From Halobacillus aidingensis (GTDB taxonomy: Bacteria; Bacillota; Bacilli; Bacillales; Halobacillaceae), in assembly GCF_900104185.1 (NCBI RefSeq), contig NZ_FNIZ01000024.1:1-60603 (forward strand): a stretch of 60,603 nucleotides of DNA, read 5' to 3'. Positions 7,485 through 20,040 of the stretch are shown piece after piece (the first letter of the stretch is position 1; every line of letters starts with the position of its first letter). The notes under the pieces are model-generated. The model saw nothing but the letters and a program-made list of their open reading frames with translations, was not told the DNA's origin and searched no databases. A program made the position numbers and the translations under genes.

Positions 7485-8225
7485 CTAGTAAAACACTTCC
7501 CATAAGAATAATCCTTGTGGTGGTGCCGTTTTCCCTGCTTCGTTACGGTTTTTCGCTTCGATGATCCGCTTTACATCTTCGGGCTTACGTTCGTTTCTGC
7601 CGACTTCCAACAAAGTTCCGACAAGAATCCGGACCATATTATAGAGGAAGCCTGAACCCCGGAAGATAAACACAATGTCATTTCCTTCTTTGGTTACTTC
7701 CGCTTTATAGATCGTCCGGACCTTGGTCCCTTTAATGTCTGTCTTTGGTGAACAAAATGAGGTGAAATCATGCTCGCCCTCAAGATGGCTGCACGCTTCT
7801 TTCATACGAACGATATCGAGTTCTGCCCGGACGTGGTGAGTATAATGACGGCGGAAGAGGTCATGCTCATGAGCATGATGGACATAATAGCGGTACTCTT
7901 TTCCCTTCGCATCATATCTTGCATGAAATTCTTCAGAAACCTGATCCGCAGAAACGACTTGAATATCATCCGGAAGAAGCGAGCCCAGTGCTCTTTTCCA
8001 ATTCGCCATAGGAATGTGAAGGGGTGTCTCAAAATGAATCACCTGACCGACCGCATGAACACGTGCATCCGTCCGTCCAGAAGCGACCACTTTCACCTGT
8101 TCCCCTTTATGCATTTTCCTTAATGCTTTCTCAAGCTCTGCCTGGATCGTATTCCCATTCGGCTGAACTTGATAGCCGGCGTAATTCGTTCCATCATAAC
8201 GGATGACCATTCGAATTCTTATCAT
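7485..8225 (-). CDS. truA: tRNA pseudouridine(38-40) synthase TruA
   Basis: TruA converts uridines 38-40 in the tRNA anticodon arm to pseudouridine. The 246-residue protein carries the catalytic motif GRTDARVHA, with the Asp as nucleophile. The residue after DA is Arg instead of the common Gly, but this position varies among bacilli. GSGFLYNMVRI and AGKTAPPQGLFLW near the C-terminus are typical. GGGAGG lies 8 bases before the ATG. It follows ecfT by 16 bases and is likely cotranscribed with the ECF genes, as in B. subtilis. Confidence 0.95.
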   Translation of the reverse strand: MIRIRMVIRYDGTNYAGYQVQPNGNTIQAELEKALRKMHKGEQVKVVASGRTDARVHAVGQVIHFETPLHIPMANWKRALGSLLPDDIQVVSADQVSEEFHARYDAKGKEYRYYVHHAHEHDLFRRHYTHHVRAELDIVRMKEACSHLEGEHDFTSFCSPKTDIKGTKVRTIYKAEVTKEGNDIVFIFRGSGFLYNMVRILVGTLLEVGRNERKPEDVKRIIEAKNRNEAGKTAPPQGLFLWEVFY

Positions 8226-8241
8226 AAAAAGTTCCTCCCCA

Positions 8242-9039
8242 TCAGCTTCTCGTCATGAATAGGGCGATGACTAACAGAGCGAACAGGACATACAATGAAA
8301 TATCAAGTTTTGATATCCTCAGTTCCCTGAGCTTTGTACGCCCTTCCCCTCCTTGATATCCACGCGCTTCCATTGCCATAGCGAGCTCCTCTGCGCGTTT
8401 GAATGCACTCACGAACAATGGGACTAGAAGAGGTACAATCGCCTTCACACGGTCCTTTAACGTCCCTGTGCGGAAATCTACACCACGGGAAGCCTGGGCT
8501 TTGGAGATTTTCTCTGTCTCCTGCATCAATGTCGGAATGAAGCGGAGGGAGATCGACATCATCAGCGCCAGTTCATGAACAGGGAACTTCACTTTTTTCA
8601 AAGGACCCAACAGCTCCTCAATGGCATCTGTAATTTCGATCGGCGTCGTTGTCAACGTAAGCAGCGAAGTCACAAGGATCAGGAGGAAGAACCTTAACGA
8701 AATGGCTCCTCCCTGGACGAGACCTTCCCTGTAAACATCCCAGCCAAATATAGAAAAAGCGACGTCCCCTTCCCTCGTGACAAACAAGTGTAGGAGGAAC
8801 GTAAACACAATGAGGAACCAGACCGGTTTCAAACCTTTCATAATGTAACGGAATGGCACACGGGAAAGCAAGGCACTTCCGACAGCAAAGAGAGCAAGCA
8901 CCCCGTAGCTCATAACAGAGTTAGCAAAAAATACGATCACAACATAAAAGAAGATGATAGCGATTTTGGAACGAGGGTCAAGGCGGTGGATCACGGAATC
9001 TGTCGGGATATACTGACCGATAATTAAAGAACTACTCAT
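8242..9039 (-). CDS. ecfT: EcfT, transmembrane subunit of the ECF vitamin transporter
   Basis: EcfT couples the two EcfA ATPases to interchangeable substrate-binding S components that import vitamins and cofactors. The 265-residue protein has about five to six hydrophobic segments. The two cytoplasmic coupling motifs are visible: SRGVDFRTG near 187 and a second ARG motif in EARGYQGG near 222. It starts at ATG 9039 and overlaps the end of ecfA2 by 8 bases, pointing to translational coupling. No S component is encoded in the window, so this is the shared group II module. Confidence 0.94.
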   Translation of the reverse strand: MSSSLIIGQYIPTDSVIHRLDPRSKIAIIFFYVVIVFFANSVMSYGVLALFAVGSALLSRVPFRYIMKGLKPVWFLIVFTFLLHLFVTREGDVAFSIFGWDVYREGLVQGGAISLRFFLLILVTSLLTLTTTPIEITDAIEELLGPLKKVKFPVHELALMMSISLRFIPTLMQETEKISKAQASRGVDFRTGTLKDRVKAIVPLLVPLFVSAFKRAEELAMAMEARGYQGGEGRTKLRELRISKLDISLYVLFALLVIALFMTRS

Positions 9040-9904
9040 GATCGCTGCCCCCTCTCACTTTGCGGGCTAATTCTTTTGCTAACTCAGCTATGGTCTGACC
9101 TTTATATTCAAGATTAATCCCATACTCTTTCTCCGCTTTACTTAAGAAGGCGATGACTTCCGGAACATCCAACTGGACTTGCTCAAGGTCTTCCTTCTGC
9201 CGGAAAATATCCAATGGTGTCCCTTCTTTGTAAAGTTCCCCATGGTTCATAATCAGAATATAGTCGGCATAGGCAAGGGCATCTTCCATACTATGAGTGA
9301 CAAGAATGGTCGTTAATCCCTTTTCATGATGAAGGTCATAGAACATGTCCATCACTTCTTTTTGGCCGCTGGGATCAAGTCCTGCAGTTGGTTCATCCAA
9401 AACGAGAACCTTAGGATCCATCGCAAGCACCCCTGATATAGCCACACGGCGCATCTGACCACCACTCAAGTCGAATGGTGAACGGTCGAGCAAATCTTCA
9501 GGGAGCTTGGTCGCCTTAACCGCAGCTTTCGTGCGTCGTTCGATTTCTTCTTGAGGGACTCCGAAATTTTGCGGACCGAAGGCAATATCTTTCGCGACTG
9601 TTTCCTCGAACAATTGATGCTCAGGATATTGGAAAACAACGCCGACGTTTTCACGCAGCTCTCTCAAGTGTTTGTTTTTTACACCGGCTTCAATTGTATA
9701 ATCACCCAGATGAATTTTCCCTTCGGTTGGTTGCAACAGTCCGTTCAAATGCTGAATCAGTGTCGACTTCCCTGAACCTGTGTGGCCGATGACAGCTACA
9801 AAAGAACCAGATTCGATCGAGAAGGTCATATCATTCAGTGCTTTGTGTTCGAATGGACTGTTCGGTTGATAGGTATAGCTTACATGTTCAAACGAGATGT
9901 GCAT
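9032..9904 (-). CDS. ecfA2: EcfA2, ECF transporter ATPase
   Basis: This is the second ATP-binding subunit of the ECF transporter. The 290-residue protein has a Walker A motif GHTGSGKST (near 40), an ABC signature [10 protein letters not shown] and Walker B LVLDEPT with the catalytic Glu. The ATG start lies 25 bases inside the end of ecfA1, and its own end overlaps ecfT. These overlaps mark an ecfA1-ecfA2-ecfT unit. A heterodimer of EcfA1 and EcfA2 on one EcfT is expected from the family. Confidence 0.95.
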   Translation of the reverse strand: MHISFEHVSYTYQPNSPFEHKALNDMTFSIESGSFVAVIGHTGSGKSTLIQHLNGLLQPTEGKIHLGDYTIEAGVKNKHLRELRENVGVVFQYPEHQLFEETVAKDIAFGPQNFGVPQEEIERRTKAAVKATKLPEDLLDRSPFDLSGGQMRRVAISGVLAMDPKVLVLDEPTAGLDPSGQKEVMDMFYDLHHEKGLTTILVTHSMEDALAYADYILIMNHGELYKEGTPLDIFRQKEDLEQVQLDVPEVIAFLSKAEKEYGINLEYKGQTIAELAKELARKVRGGSDHE

Positions 9905-10719
9905 AAGTCCTCCAACAACTCCTGGTGATTGAGTGGCTCACGAGATAGGCTCAAACCTTCTTCTTTGAGGTGATCAGCCATTTTACTTACAAACGGAGTA
10001 TCCAAGCCAATTTCAGTCAACTGTTCTTTTCTAGAGAATACGTCTCGCGGTGTCCCTTCCATCCAAACTTCGCCACCATTCATGACAATCACTCTTGAAG
10101 CCAATGTCACTTCTTGAAGGTCGTGGGTGATCGTCACTAATGACAAGTCTCTTTCCTGCTGGACGTCGCTGACGGTCTTCATGATTTCTTTTCTGCCTTT
10201 TGGATCAAGCATGGCGGTTGCTTCATCAAGAATGATGAATTCAGGTGATACAGCAAGGACGCTGGCGATGGCAATCCGCTGTTTTTGACCGCCTGATAAC
10301 CGGTGGGGTTCATGCCTCTCATATGCTTCCATACGGACAGCTTCCAGGCTTTCTTTGATGCGCTCAACCATAAGTTCGCGAGGCATGCCGTGGTTTTCCA
10401 TTCCGAACGCAACGTCATCCCTGACGGTGGTCCCTACAAACTGGTTATCCGGATTCTGAAAAACCATCCCTACCTGTTTTCTGACTTCCCACACCGTCTC
10501 AGGTGTCACTTTCATTCCATCGACGATAATTTCCCCCTCCTGAGGAAACAAAAGTCCATTCATTAATTTAGCAATCGTCGATTTGCCTGAACCATTATGA
10601 CCGATGATCGCCACCCACTCATCCGGACCTATGGTGAAGCTCACGTCCTTCAACACCCAGGGCATGTCTTCCTGGTATTTAAAAGACACATGACGAAACT
10701 CGACTTGTCTCTCTCCCAT
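9880..10719 (-). CDS. ecfA1: EcfA1, ECF transporter ATPase
   Basis: This is the first ATP-binding subunit of the ECF vitamin transporter. It has Walker [13 protein letters not shown] signature [10 protein letters not shown] and Walker B FIILDEA, with Asp-Glu in place. I chose ATG 10719 because AGGAGG lies just upstream and the family starts there; the frame stays open 51 bases further but without a ribosome site. That gives 279 residues. The rplQ terminator lies 124 bases upstream, so a separate start or read-through is needed; I see no clear promoter. Confidence 0.94.
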   Translation of the reverse strand: MGERQVEFRHVSFKYQEDMPWVLKDVSFTIGPDEWVAIIGHNGSGKSTIAKLMNGLLFPQEGEIIVDGMKVTPETVWEVRKQVGMVFQNPDNQFVGTTVRDDVAFGMENHGMPRELMVERIKESLEAVRMEAYERHEPHRLSGGQKQRIAIASVLAVSPEFIILDEATAMLDPKGRKEIMKTVSDVQQERDLSLVTITHDLQEVTLASRVIVMNGGEVWMEGTPRDVFSRKEQLTEIGLDTPFVSKMADHLKEEGLSLSREPLNHQELLEDLCTSRLNM

Positions 10720-10842
10720 CTGTGTTCCTCCTCTGCTCAACTGACTATTTCCCAGGAAATATGACATCATTTCCTATCAACCGAAGGATGGGTCATCTAA
10801 AAACCGACCCCATCCAGACGGTATTTTCTTCTATTTGGATAT

Positions 10843-10888
10843 AAAAAAAGGGCTGGATGTAACCTCGCGATGAGATTCAGTCCTGCCC
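10843..10888 (-). terminator. terminator of the alpha operon, after rplQ
   Basis: On the minus strand, an imperfect hairpin begins with GGGCAGGA and ends with TCCAGCCC, followed by seven T. It lies 20 bases after the rplQ stop. It closes the long S10-spc-alpha gene block. Confidence 0.82.
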
Positions 10889-10908
10889 TTTAACCCTCAT
10901 GGTATTCA

Positions 10909-11268
10909 TTAAACTAGTTCAATGATCGCCATTTTCGCTCCATCACCTTTACGCTCGCCTAGCTTAAGCACGCGAGTGTAACCACCTTGACGGTCTTCAT
11001 AGCGTGGGCCGATGTCAGAGAATAGCTTTTGCAAAGCTGTTTGCTCCCCTTCTTCATCCGCTTGCGCATTGTAAAGGAATGATTCAGCTTGACGACGGGC
11101 ATGTAGATCGCCGCGTTTCCCTAGTGTAATCATTTTTTCTACAACAGAACGAAGCTCTTTCGCTTTAGCTTCTGTTGTTTCCAAACGTTCGTGAATGATC
11201 AAGTCTGTCGCTAAGTTGCGAAGTAGCGCCATACGCTGATCAGTTGTACGTCCTAGTTTTCTAGCCAT
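10909..11268 (-). CDS. rplQ: 50S ribosomal protein L17
   Basis: L17 lies near the exit of the peptide tunnel. The 119-residue protein opens with [20 protein letters not shown] and ends in [18 protein letters not shown] sequence, both typical. An ATG start with a good ribosome site is used. It follows rpoA by 45 bases and is the last gene before the operon terminator. The order rpoA-rplQ is near universal in bacilli. Confidence 0.98.
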   Translation of the reverse strand: MARKLGRTTDQRMALLRNLATDLIIHERLETTEAKAKELRSVVEKMITLGKRGDLHARRQAESFLYNAQADEEGEQTALQKLFSDIGPRYEDRQGGYTRVLKLGERKGDGAKMAIIELV

Positions 11269-11313
11269 TGATAATCCCTCCCTTATCTGAATCTCTTAGA
11301 TGTGTTCTATCTA

Positions 11314-12258
11314 TTAATCGTCTTTTCTTAAACCTAAGCCCAGTTCGTCCAACTTGTGCTTCACTTCTTCAAGTGACTTGCGACCAAGGTTGCGTACCTT
11401 CATCATGTCTTCTTCAGACTTATTCGCAAGTTCCTGCACTGTGTTGATACCAGCGCGCTTCAAGCAGTTGTATGAACGGACAGAAAGGTCAAGTTCTTCG
11501 ATCGTCATTTCTAGAACTTTTTCTTTTTGGTCCTCTTCTTTTTCAACCATGATTTCAGCTTTTTGAGCTTCATCTGTAAGGCCTACAAAGATATTAAGGT
11601 GTTCCATATAGATTTTAGCCCCAAGAGAGATCGCTTCTTCCGGACGAATGCTGCCATCCGTCCATACATCCAACGTCAACTTATCAAAGTTAGATGTTTG
11701 ACCGATTCTAGTGTTCTCTACTTGATACGTTACACGGGATACCGGCGTAAAAATAGAGTCAACTGGAATGACGCCAATTGGTTGATCCTCATGGTTGTTT
11801 CCTTCAGCCGGACGATATCCTCGGCCGCGTTCTGCTGTAATACGTGCACGGAAGCTGGAGTTGCTATCTAATGTTGCGATGTGAAGATCTGGATTAAGAA
11901 CTTCTACATCACTGTCGTGCGTAATGTCAGCCGCTGTAACTTTTCCTTCACCCTGTACATCAATCTCCAAAGTCTTCTCTTCGTCGGAATAAACCTTCAA
12001 AGCTAGTTTCTTTAGATTAAGAATGACTGTGGTTACGTCTTCGACGACACCTTCAATAGTTGAGAACTCATGAAGGACCCCGTCAATTTGAACTGATGTG
12101 ACAGCAGAGCCGGGAAGTGAGGATAATAGGATACGACGCAAGGAGTTCCCTAGAGTTGTACCATACCCACGCTCAAGCGGTTCTACGACGAACTTACCAA
12201 AAGTAGACTCATCGCTGATCTCGACCGTTTCAATCTTTGGCTTTTCAATTTCGATCAT
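11314..12258 (-). CDS. rpoA: RNA polymerase alpha subunit
   Basis: Alpha forms the dimer that nucleates RNA polymerase assembly and contacts UP elements and activators. The 314-residue length equals that of B. subtilis. The N-terminal domain (about 1-228) has [15 protein letters not shown]; the C-terminal domain (about 245-314) carries the DNA-contacting helices with [10 protein letters not shown] and [12 protein letters not shown] 179-base gap before rpoA holds a promoter (12393-12421) and a hairpin (12293-12315). AAGGAGGG precedes the ATG. Confidence 0.98.
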   Translation of the reverse strand: MIEIEKPKIETVEISDESTFGKFVVEPLERGYGTTLGNSLRRILLSSLPGSAVTSVQIDGVLHEFSTIEGVVEDVTTVILNLKKLALKVYSDEEKTLEIDVQGEGKVTAADITHDSDVEVLNPDLHIATLDSNSSFRARITAERGRGYRPAEGNNHEDQPIGVIPVDSIFTPVSRVTYQVENTRIGQTSNFDKLTLDVWTDGSIRPEEAISLGAKIYMEHLNIFVGLTDEAQKAEIMVEKEEDQKEKVLEMTIEELDLSVRSYNCLKRAGINTVQELANKSEEDMMKVRNLGRKSLEEVKHKLDELGLGLRKDD

Positions 12259-12292
12259 TTACACTAAACCCTCCTTCAAAACGTCGAAACCC

Positions 12293-12315
12293 CGGTTAGA
12301 CAATAGGTCTAACCG
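12293..12315 (-). other. perfect hairpin in the rpoA leader
   Basis: The 9-base arms cggttagac (12293-12301) and gtctaaccg (12307-12315) enclose a 5-base loop. On the minus strand only three T follow, so it is a poor terminator. It lies about 35 bases upstream of rpoA and may guard mRNA stability or translation. Confidence 0.5.
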
Positions 12316-12392
12316 AAATTCCTCAGGTAGGCAGTCCCGATAAAAAGACAACTGCATATTTTCTCTGTCTACGGCGTTGATGATTAAAAGCT

Positions 12393-12421
12393 ATCATAAC
12401 CCATTATAGACAGGGTGACAA
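12393..12421 (-). promoter_or_regulatory. internal sigma A promoter before rpoA
   Basis: TTGTCA (12416-12421), a 17-base spacer and TATGAT (12393-12398) are seen on the minus strand, just past the rpsK stop. It would give rpoA-rplQ a transcript of its own within the ribosomal cluster. Confidence 0.65.
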
Positions 12422-12437
12422 ATTCTATTCAGAACTA

Positions 12438-12833
<396 letters not shown>

Positions 12834-12863
12834 ATAGTTAGCTTACCTCCTTTGTGTTGCTTA

Positions 12864-13229
12864 TTATTTACGTTTGTTAGCCACGGTACGACGTGGGCCT
12901 TTACGTGTACGAGAGTTGTTTTTCGTCTTCTGTCCGCGAAGTGGAAGTCCACGACGGTGACGGATTCCGCGATAAGAACCGATCTCAATCAAACGCTTGA
13001 TGTTAAGAGAGTTCTCACGACGAAGGTCACCTTCCGTGTTGTGTTGTTCCACTGCTTTACGGATTTTACCTAGTTCGTCTTCTGTAAGATCGCGAACGCG
13101 AGTATTTTCAGAAACGCCAGCTTCAGCTAGTACGTCTTTGGCAAGGGATTTACCGATACCGTAAACGTAAGTTAGGGATACGACTACTCGCTTGTCACGA
13201 GGAATATCTACACCTGCAATACGTGCCAT
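12864..13229 (-). CDS. rpsM: 30S ribosomal protein S13
   Basis: S13 sits in the 30S head, contacts the 50S subunit through an intersubunit bridge and touches P-site tRNA with its basic tail. The 121-residue protein starts [20 protein letters not shown] and ends in the basic [11 protein letters not shown] tail. GGAGGTGCACG precedes the ATG. It follows rpmJ closely, as in all bacilli. Confidence 0.98.
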   Translation of the reverse strand: MARIAGVDIPRDKRVVVSLTYVYGIGKSLAKDVLAEAGVSENTRVRDLTEDELGKIRKAVEQHNTEGDLRRENSLNIKRLIEIGSYRGIRHRRGLPLRGQKTKNNSRTRKGPRRTVANKRK

Positions 13230-13253
13230 AAGTTACGTGCACCTCCTTCAGTT

Positions 13254-13591
<338 letters not shown>

Positions 13592-13614
<23 letters not shown>

Positions 13615-13927
13615 CGAGTTGATCTCCCTTCTTCAAATCAGTCACTGCTTCATTGACATATTTTGATACGGCAAATCGAAGCTTGCCATTTGTGACACGA
13701 CCAGTTTCCAGAAGGCTGTCCTGGACTTCCGGAGAGATGAAATCCATAAGCTCAACATGTTGCAAATTCTTTTTCTTTGGTCGATCATACTTACGTTTCT
13801 CTCCGTCGGCAAGCAGCACAAAGCGGCCATCCAGTACATCGATCACTACCGCGTACTGTCCTGCCTCACGCCCCTGCACAATACGAACAATTTGACCTAT
13901 TCGCGGACTCGACTCAGATTCGTTCAA
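13592..13927 (-). CDS. KOW-domain RNA-binding protein, YbzG-like
   Basis: This small protein (111 residues) has an N-terminal KOW motif ([21 protein letters not shown], about 11-31, then a basic [10 protein letters not shown] stretch) like eukaryotic-type L14e proteins. In B. subtilis the gene at this place is ybzG, of unproven role; ribosome or RNA binding is inferred from the fold. The start is TTG at 13925-13927 with AAGGTGAT upstream. It lies 16 bases after map and overlaps infA by 23 bases, so it belongs to the translation operon. Confidence 0.85.
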
Positions 13928-13943
13928 AAACGATCACCTTCAT

Positions 13944-15364
<1,421 letters not shown>

Positions 15365-15383
15365 TCATTAGCTTTGACACTAA

Positions 15384-16676
15384 TTATTTAATGAATCCTT
15401 GATAGTGGCGCTTCACAAGCTGACTTTCCAGCTGCTTCATGATCTGCAGGGCAACCCCTACAACAATCAGCAGGCCGGTACCTCCGATTTGAATGCTTGG
15501 CGGCAACTGAGCGGCCGAGCCCAAGATGATCGGTAGGATAGAGACAGCTGCTAGGAAGATGGATCCTACGAATGTCAATCGGTACATCACACGAGTCAAG
15601 TACGTTTCCGTATTGGCTCCAGGACGAATTCCTGGGATATACCCGCCTTGCTTCTTCAAGTTTTCAGCCATTTGTTCCGGATTCACCTGAACAAAAGTAT
15701 AGAAATAAGTGAAGGCAATAATCAACGCAACATAGATAATCATTCCAGGCCAGTTTTGATAATCAAATATATATTGAATGACGGAGGCGACTTCGCTGTT
15801 CTCAAAAAGTCCAGCGACGGTTCTTGGTGCGATAATGAAAGATATCGCAAAGATGACCGGGATGACTCCTGCAGCATTCACTTTCAGTGGTAAGTGAGTA
15901 GAATGCCCACCTACTGGCGAACGGTTAACCAACCGTTTTGCATATTGAATAGGAATCTTACGAAGGGCTTGTTGGATGAAGATGACTCCCACAACAACCG
16001 CAACAATAACAAGTACAATCAGAGCGATGATGACCAAATTAATGAACAATTCATCTCCAGCACCGGAAATGTATTGATCATACAACTGGTTGACACCGGT
16101 CGGAATTGCAGCAACAATTCCCGCAAAAATCAGGATGGAAATACCATTTCCAACGCCGTGTTCAGTGATTTGCTCACCAAGCCACATTAGAAACGCTGTA
16201 CCGCCTGTCAAGACAAGAGCAATGATTAAGAATTTCGTAACTCCTGGATCAGCGATCAATTGACCACCAGCCAGTGCATTAAAACCTATAGACATGCCGA
16301 TGGCTTGAATGAAAGCGAGCACGATCGTTCCATAGCGGGTAAACTGAGCTAATTTTCGACGGCCGACTTCACCTTGCTTTTTCCATTCCGCAAACTTAGG
16401 AACGACGTCCATCTGCAACAATTGCATGATGATGGAGGCTGTAATGTAGGGCATGATCCCCATAGCGAAGATGGAGAAGTTTTGTAATGCCCCGCCTCCG
16501 AATGTGTTCAGGAACCCAAACGCATTCTGTTCATCCATGAAATTGATGGCTTCTCTATTCGTAAAAGGAACCGGGATGAATGTTCCCAGGCGAAAAACAA
16601 TGAGCATCAACAAAGTGAAAATAATCTTCCGTCGAATATCACCCACGCGCATAAAATTGGAGATTGTCCGGAACAT
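15384..16676 (-). CDS. secY: SecY, protein-conducting channel subunit
   Basis: SecY is the pore of the Sec translocon. The 430-residue protein shows ten hydrophobic segments, with plug-region sequence after the first, the cytoplasmic C5 loop RPGANTETYL and the conserved FTNREAINF near residue 40. It starts one base inside the rplO stop (TAATG type overlap), so it is coupled to L15. It partners with SecE, encoded at 42973-43149; SecG is not in the window. Confidence 0.98.
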   Translation of the reverse strand: MFRTISNFMRVGDIRRKIIFTLLMLIVFRLGTFIPVPFTNREAINFMDEQNAFGFLNTFGGGALQNFSIFAMGIMPYITASIIMQLLQMDVVPKFAEWKKQGEVGRRKLAQFTRYGTIVLAFIQAIGMSIGFNALAGGQLIADPGVTKFLIIALVLTGGTAFLMWLGEQITEHGVGNGISILIFAGIVAAIPTGVNQLYDQYISGAGDELFINLVIIALIVLVIVAVVVGVIFIQQALRKIPIQYAKRLVNRSPVGGHSTHLPLKVNAAGVIPVIFAISFIIAPRTVAGLFENSEVASVIQYIFDYQNWPGMIIYVALIIAFTYFYTFVQVNPEQMAENLKKQGGYIPGIRPGANTETYLTRVMYRLTFVGSIFLAAVSILPIILGSAAQLPPSIQIGGTGLLIVVGVALQIMKQLESQLVKRHYQGFIK

Positions 16677-17116
16677 TAAATCACCTCAGTTTGACCGCCC
16701 GCTGCTTCAATTGCTTCTTTCGCGGAAGCAGAGAACTTGTGAGCTTTCACTGTAAGTTTCTTTTCGATTGAACCTTTAGCTAGTACTTTGATTCCGGCTT
16801 TTTGGTTGCTTACCACACCAGACTCCAGCAATAGCTCAGGAGTAACCTCTGTGCCTTCTTCAAAGCGATTCAGTGCATCAAGGTTGATAATCGCAAATTC
16901 CTTACGGTGAACGTTAGTGAAACCACGCTTAGGCAGGCGTTGGAAAAGTGGCATTTGACCACCCTCGAAACCTGGGCGAGTTTTGCTTCCTGAACGCTGG
17001 CCTTGACCTTTATGACCACGACCGGAAGTTTTACCGTTTCCAGATGCCATACCGCGACCTACGCGGTTACGTTCTTTACGAGTACCTTTAGCAGGTTTTA
17101 GTTCATGCAGTTTCAT
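16676..17116 (-). CDS. rplO: 50S ribosomal protein L15
   Basis: L15 is a late assembly protein of the 50S subunit. The start is set at ATG 17116 ([14 protein letters not shown]), 7 bases after GGAGGT; an in-frame GTG at 17125 lies inside that site. The Gly- and Arg-rich N-terminal half ([14 protein letters not shown]) and the C-terminal [10 protein letters not shown] are standard. The product is 146 residues. It overlaps secY by one base. Confidence 0.98.
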   Translation of the reverse strand: MKLHELKPAKGTRKERNRVGRGMASGNGKTSGRGHKGQGQRSGSKTRPGFEGGQMPLFQRLPKRGFTNVHRKEFAIINLDALNRFEEGTEVTPELLLESGVVSNQKAGIKVLAKGSIEKKLTVKAHKFSASAKEAIEAAGGQTEVI

Positions 17117-17146
17117 GCGTTGCACCTCCTTATATCTTTTGTAGAA

Positions 17147-17329
17147 TTAAACTTCTTTAACCGAAACTAGGTGAGACACCTTATTAGCCATACCTCGGAT
17201 CGCTGGGTTATCTTCAAGTACGACAGTTTGACGGATCTTGTTCAGACCTAGCGCCTTGACAGTAGAGCGCTGATCTTGCGGTCTACCAATAACACTGCGC
17301 GTGAGGGTAATTTCTAACTGTTTAGCCAT
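17147..17329 (-). CDS. rpmD: 50S ribosomal protein L30
   Basis: L30 is a small peripheral protein of the 50S subunit, absent from some phyla but usual in bacilli. The 60 residues include [21 protein letters not shown] and end in [10 protein letters not shown]. The ATG has AAGGAGG upstream. It lies 18 bases after rpsE and before rplO, the standard order. Confidence 0.98.
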   Translation of the reverse strand: MAKQLEITLTRSVIGRPQDQRSTVKALGLNKIRQTVVLEDNPAIRGMANKVSHLVSVKEV

Positions 17330-17347
17330 TTTATTTCCCTCCTTATC

Positions 17348-17848
17348 CTACAGTTCTTCTACTGATTTACCACGAAGTTTAGCGACGTCTTCTGCACGCT
17401 TAAGCTCGCTAAGTCCAGTGATTGTAGCACGTACCATGTTGATTGGCGTGTTAGAACCAAGTGACTTAGATAGGATGTCTTGAACACCTGCAAGCTCAAG
17501 TACCGCACGGACAGGTCCACCAGCGATAACTCCGGTACCTTCTGCTGCTGGTTTCATAAGAATGTTACCTGCACCAAAACGTCCGTTGATTTCGTGTGGA
17601 ATTGTCGTGTTCTTCACTGGTACTGTGATTAGATTTTTCTTAGCATCATCAATGGCTTTTTTGATCGCTTCAGGTACCTCTTGGGCTTTTCCTGTACCGA
17701 ATCCGACATGACCATTTTTATCTCCAACTACAACCAATGCAGCAAAACGGAAACGACGTCCACCTTTAACTACCTTAGCTACACGGTTGATGGTAACTAC
17801 GCGTTCTTCAAGATCAAGTTTGTTAGGGTCGATGTTTGTTGTAATCAT
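17348..17848 (-). CDS. rpsE: 30S ribosomal protein S5
   Basis: S5 helps form the mRNA entry path and affects decoding accuracy. The 166-residue protein has the N-terminal dsRNA-like domain with [19 protein letters not shown] and the C-terminal domain with [12 protein letters not shown]. Residues where spectinomycin resistance arises (loop around VVKGGRRF) look wild type. GGAGGGACATAA precedes the ATG. Order rplR-rpsE-rpmD is standard. Confidence 0.98.
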   Translation of the reverse strand: MITTNIDPNKLDLEERVVTINRVAKVVKGGRRFRFAALVVVGDKNGHVGFGTGKAQEVPEAIKKAIDDAKKNLITVPVKNTTIPHEINGRFGAGNILMKPAAEGTGVIAGGPVRAVLELAGVQDILSKSLGSNTPINMVRATITGLSELKRAEDVAKLRGKSVEEL

Positions 17849-17868
17849 TTATGTCCCTCCTTTAACTA

Positions 17869-18231
17869 TTAAAATTCTAGGCCGGCTTCGCGAGCGGCTT
17901 CAGCTAGTGCTTTCACACGTCCATGATACAAGTAACCTCCACGGTCGAATACAACAACTTTATAACCGTTGTCGATCGCACGCTTAGCCACTAATTCACC
18001 GACTTTTTGAGCAGCCTCGACATTGCCTGTAGCATCAAGGTTGAAGTCATTGTCGACAGTAGACGCACTTGCTACTGTTACTTGGCTTTCATCGTTGATT
18101 AGCTGAGCATAAATGTGTTTGTTAGAGCGGTATACGTTCAAGCGTGGGCGTTCAGCGGTGCCAAAGACATTCTTACGAACGCGTGCATGACGCTTTTTAC
18201 GTACGACATTTTTATCTGCCTTCGTGATCAT
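17869..18231 (-). CDS. rplR: 50S ribosomal protein L18
   Basis: L18 binds 5S rRNA in the central protuberance. The frame opens earlier at a GTG (18238-18240), but AAAGGAG overlaps that codon. The ATG at 18229-18231 is 8 bases downstream of the site and gives the family start [15 protein letters not shown] and 120 residues. The end [26 protein letters not shown] is diagnostic. Confidence 0.97.
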   Translation of the reverse strand: MITKADKNVVRKKRHARVRKNVFGTAERPRLNVYRSNKHIYAQLINDESQVTVASASTVDNDFNLDATGNVEAAQKVGELVAKRAIDNGYKVVVFDRGGYLYHGRVKALAEAAREAGLEF

Positions 18232-18266
18232 CAGGGTCACTCCTTTCTATACGTTAGCTATGAGTC

Positions 18267-18803
18267 TTACTTAGCTGTTTTACCTTCTTTTCTGCGTACA
18301 TATTCGCCTTCGTAGCGAATTCCTTTACCTTTATAAGGCTCTGGAGGACGGATCGCACGGATCTTCGCAGCTACAGCACCAACAAGTTCTTTGTCGATCC
18401 CTTTAACTGTTACTTTCGTGTTGGATGGAACTTCGATTTCGATACCTTCATGGTTATCGACTTCAACAGGGTGAGAGTAACCAGCGTTGATTACAACATT
18501 TTGACCCTGTTTCTGCGCACGGTAACCTACACCGATGATTTCAAGACTTTTCTCATAGCCTTTAGAAACACCTTCAACCATGTTACCGATCAGGCTGCGT
18601 GTAGTACCGTGAAGAGCACGGTGTTCTTTGTGGTCGCTCGGACGAGCTACAGTAAGAACGTTGTCCTCAACTTTAACTGTGATGTCCTTGTGGAATGTAC
18701 GAGTCAATTCCCCTTTAGGACCTTTAACTGTAATCGTGTTGTTATCCTGGATGATTTCTACACCTTCAGGAATTTCAAGTGATTTTAAACCTACGCGAGA
18801 CAT
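18267..18803 (-). CDS. rplF: 50S ribosomal protein L6
   Basis: L6 lies near the sarcin-ricin loop. The 178-residue protein has two related domains; the C-terminal signature [20 protein letters not shown] sequence ([12 protein letters not shown]) is present. The ATG follows AGGAGGTGC. It lies 30 bases after rpsH and 35 before rplR. Confidence 0.98.
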   Translation of the reverse strand: MSRVGLKSLEIPEGVEIIQDNNTITVKGPKGELTRTFHKDITVKVEDNVLTVARPSDHKEHRALHGTTRSLIGNMVEGVSKGYEKSLEIIGVGYRAQKQGQNVVINAGYSHPVEVDNHEGIEIEVPSNTKVTVKGIDKELVGAVAAKIRAIRPPEPYKGKGIRYEGEYVRRKEGKTAK

Positions 18804-18833
18804 ATGTTTGCACCTCCTGTCTGATCTGTTTTT

Positions 18834-19232
18834 TTACCAGATGTAAGCTAGAACTTCGCCACCGATGGCTTGTTCACGAGCTTCTTTATCTGTCAATACA
18901 CCTTTTGAAGTAGATACAACGGCTACACCTAGACCGTTAAGAACTTTCGGAAGTTCTTCAGCGTTAGCGTAAACACGTAGACCTGGCTTACTGATACGCT
19001 TCACACCAGTAATTACACGCTCATTGTTTTGACCGTACTTAAGGAAGATGCGAAGAACTCCTTGCTTGTTGTCTTCAACAAATTCATAGTCACGTACAAA
19101 ACCTTCACGCTTAAGGATATCAGCGATTTCTTTTTTAACGTTGGAAGCTGGAAGCTCAAGCTTCTCGTGACGCACCATGTTAGCGTTACGAATACGTGTA
19201 AGCATATCTGCAATTGGATCTGTCATTGTCAT
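18834..19232 (-). CDS. rpsH: 30S ribosomal protein S8
   Basis: S8 is a primary 16S-binding protein. The 132-residue length equals B. subtilis S8, which supports the first ATG (19230-19232) over a second one two codons later. Motifs are [15 protein letters not shown] and the C-terminal [13 protein letters not shown]. In E. coli S8 represses its operon through a site near L5; no such site was identified here. Confidence 0.98.
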   Translation of the reverse strand: MTMTDPIADMLTRIRNANMVRHEKLELPASNVKKEIADILKREGFVRDYEFVEDNKQGVLRIFLKYGQNNERVITGVKRISKPGLRVYANAEELPKVLNGLGVAVVSTSKGVLTDKEAREQAIGGEVLAYIW

Positions 19233-19262
19233 AACTCATTAACCTCCTTCCCTGTTTCGGGT

Positions 19263-19448
19263 TTACCAGCTGGCTTTTTTGACACCAGGGATTTGACCTT
19301 TATATGCAAGTTCACGGAAACAAATACGGCAAAGCTTAAACTTACGAAGTACGGAGTGCGGACGTCCGCAGCGTTCACAACGCGTGTATTCGCGCACTTG
19401 GTACTTCTGTTTACGCTGTTGCTTCGCGACCATTGATTTTTTAGCCAC
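19263..19448 (-). CDS. rpsN: 30S ribosomal protein S14, zinc type
   Basis: S14 lies in the 30S head. The 61-residue short form has two CxxC pairs (Cys24, Cys27, Cys40, Cys43) that bind zinc, so this is the type Z form. Many bacilli keep a zinc-free second S14 elsewhere for zinc starvation; none is in this window. The ATG has AAGGAGGG upstream. It lies between rplE and rpsH. Confidence 0.98.
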   Translation of the reverse strand: MAKKSMVAKQQRKQKYQVREYTRCERCGRPHSVLRKFKLCRICFRELAYKGQIPGVKKASW

Positions 19449-19474
19449 TATTTTCCCTCCTTATAGTTAGCTCA

Positions 19475-20014
19475 TTATTTTTGAAACGGCATGCCGAATT
19501 GAGCTAGAAGTTCACGTGCTTCTTCGTCAGAGTCAGCTGTAGTGACAATAACGATATCCATACCACGCACTTTGTTTACTTTATCGTAATCGATCTCTGG
19601 GAAAATCAATTGCTCTTTAACACCAAGCGTGTAGTTTCCACGACCGTCGAAAGCTTTCTTAGAAATACCACGGAAGTCACGCACACGTGGTAGAGATACG
19701 GCGATCAGTTTTTGGAGGAACTGGTACATGCGCTCTCCACGAAGTGTAACCTTCGCACCGATTGGCATACCTTCACGTAGGCGGAATCCTGCAATTGATT
19801 TCTTCGCTTTTGTGATAACTGGTTTCTGTCCAGTGATCAATGTTAGTTCTTCTACAGCTGTGTCAAGTGCTTTCGCGTTTTGAACAGCGTCACCTACACC
19901 CATGTTGACAACGATTTTCTCAACTTTTGGTGTTTGCATAACGGAATCATATTCAAATTTGTTCATCAAAGATGAGACAACTTCTTCTTGATATTGTTTC
20001 TTTAGTTCGTTCAT
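19475..20014 (-). CDS. rplE: 50S ribosomal protein L5
   Basis: L5 binds 5S rRNA and contacts the P-site tRNA. The 179 residues match the family length. Signature segments are [14 protein letters not shown] and [10 protein letters not shown]. The ATG follows AAAGGAGGG. It lies 26 bases after rplX. Confidence 0.98.
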   Translation of the reverse strand: MNELKKQYQEEVVSSLMNKFEYDSVMQTPKVEKIVVNMGVGDAVQNAKALDTAVEELTLITGQKPVITKAKKSIAGFRLREGMPIGAKVTLRGERMYQFLQKLIAVSLPRVRDFRGISKKAFDGRGNYTLGVKEQLIFPEIDYDKVNKVRGMDIVIVTTADSDEEARELLAQFGMPFQK

Positions 20015-20040
20015 CGTGTGGCCCTCCTTTCTTCTATGGC

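Noticed and set aside
7485-8225. TruA with Arg instead of Gly after the catalytic DA pair
   Set aside because: This position varies among bacilli (for example DST in B. cereus from memory), so it is not a sign of lost activity.
10780-10840. Inverted repeat GGATGGGGTC/GACCCATCC upstream of ecfA1
   Set aside because: No T run follows and no riboswitch core could be recognised. I could not support a regulatory call.
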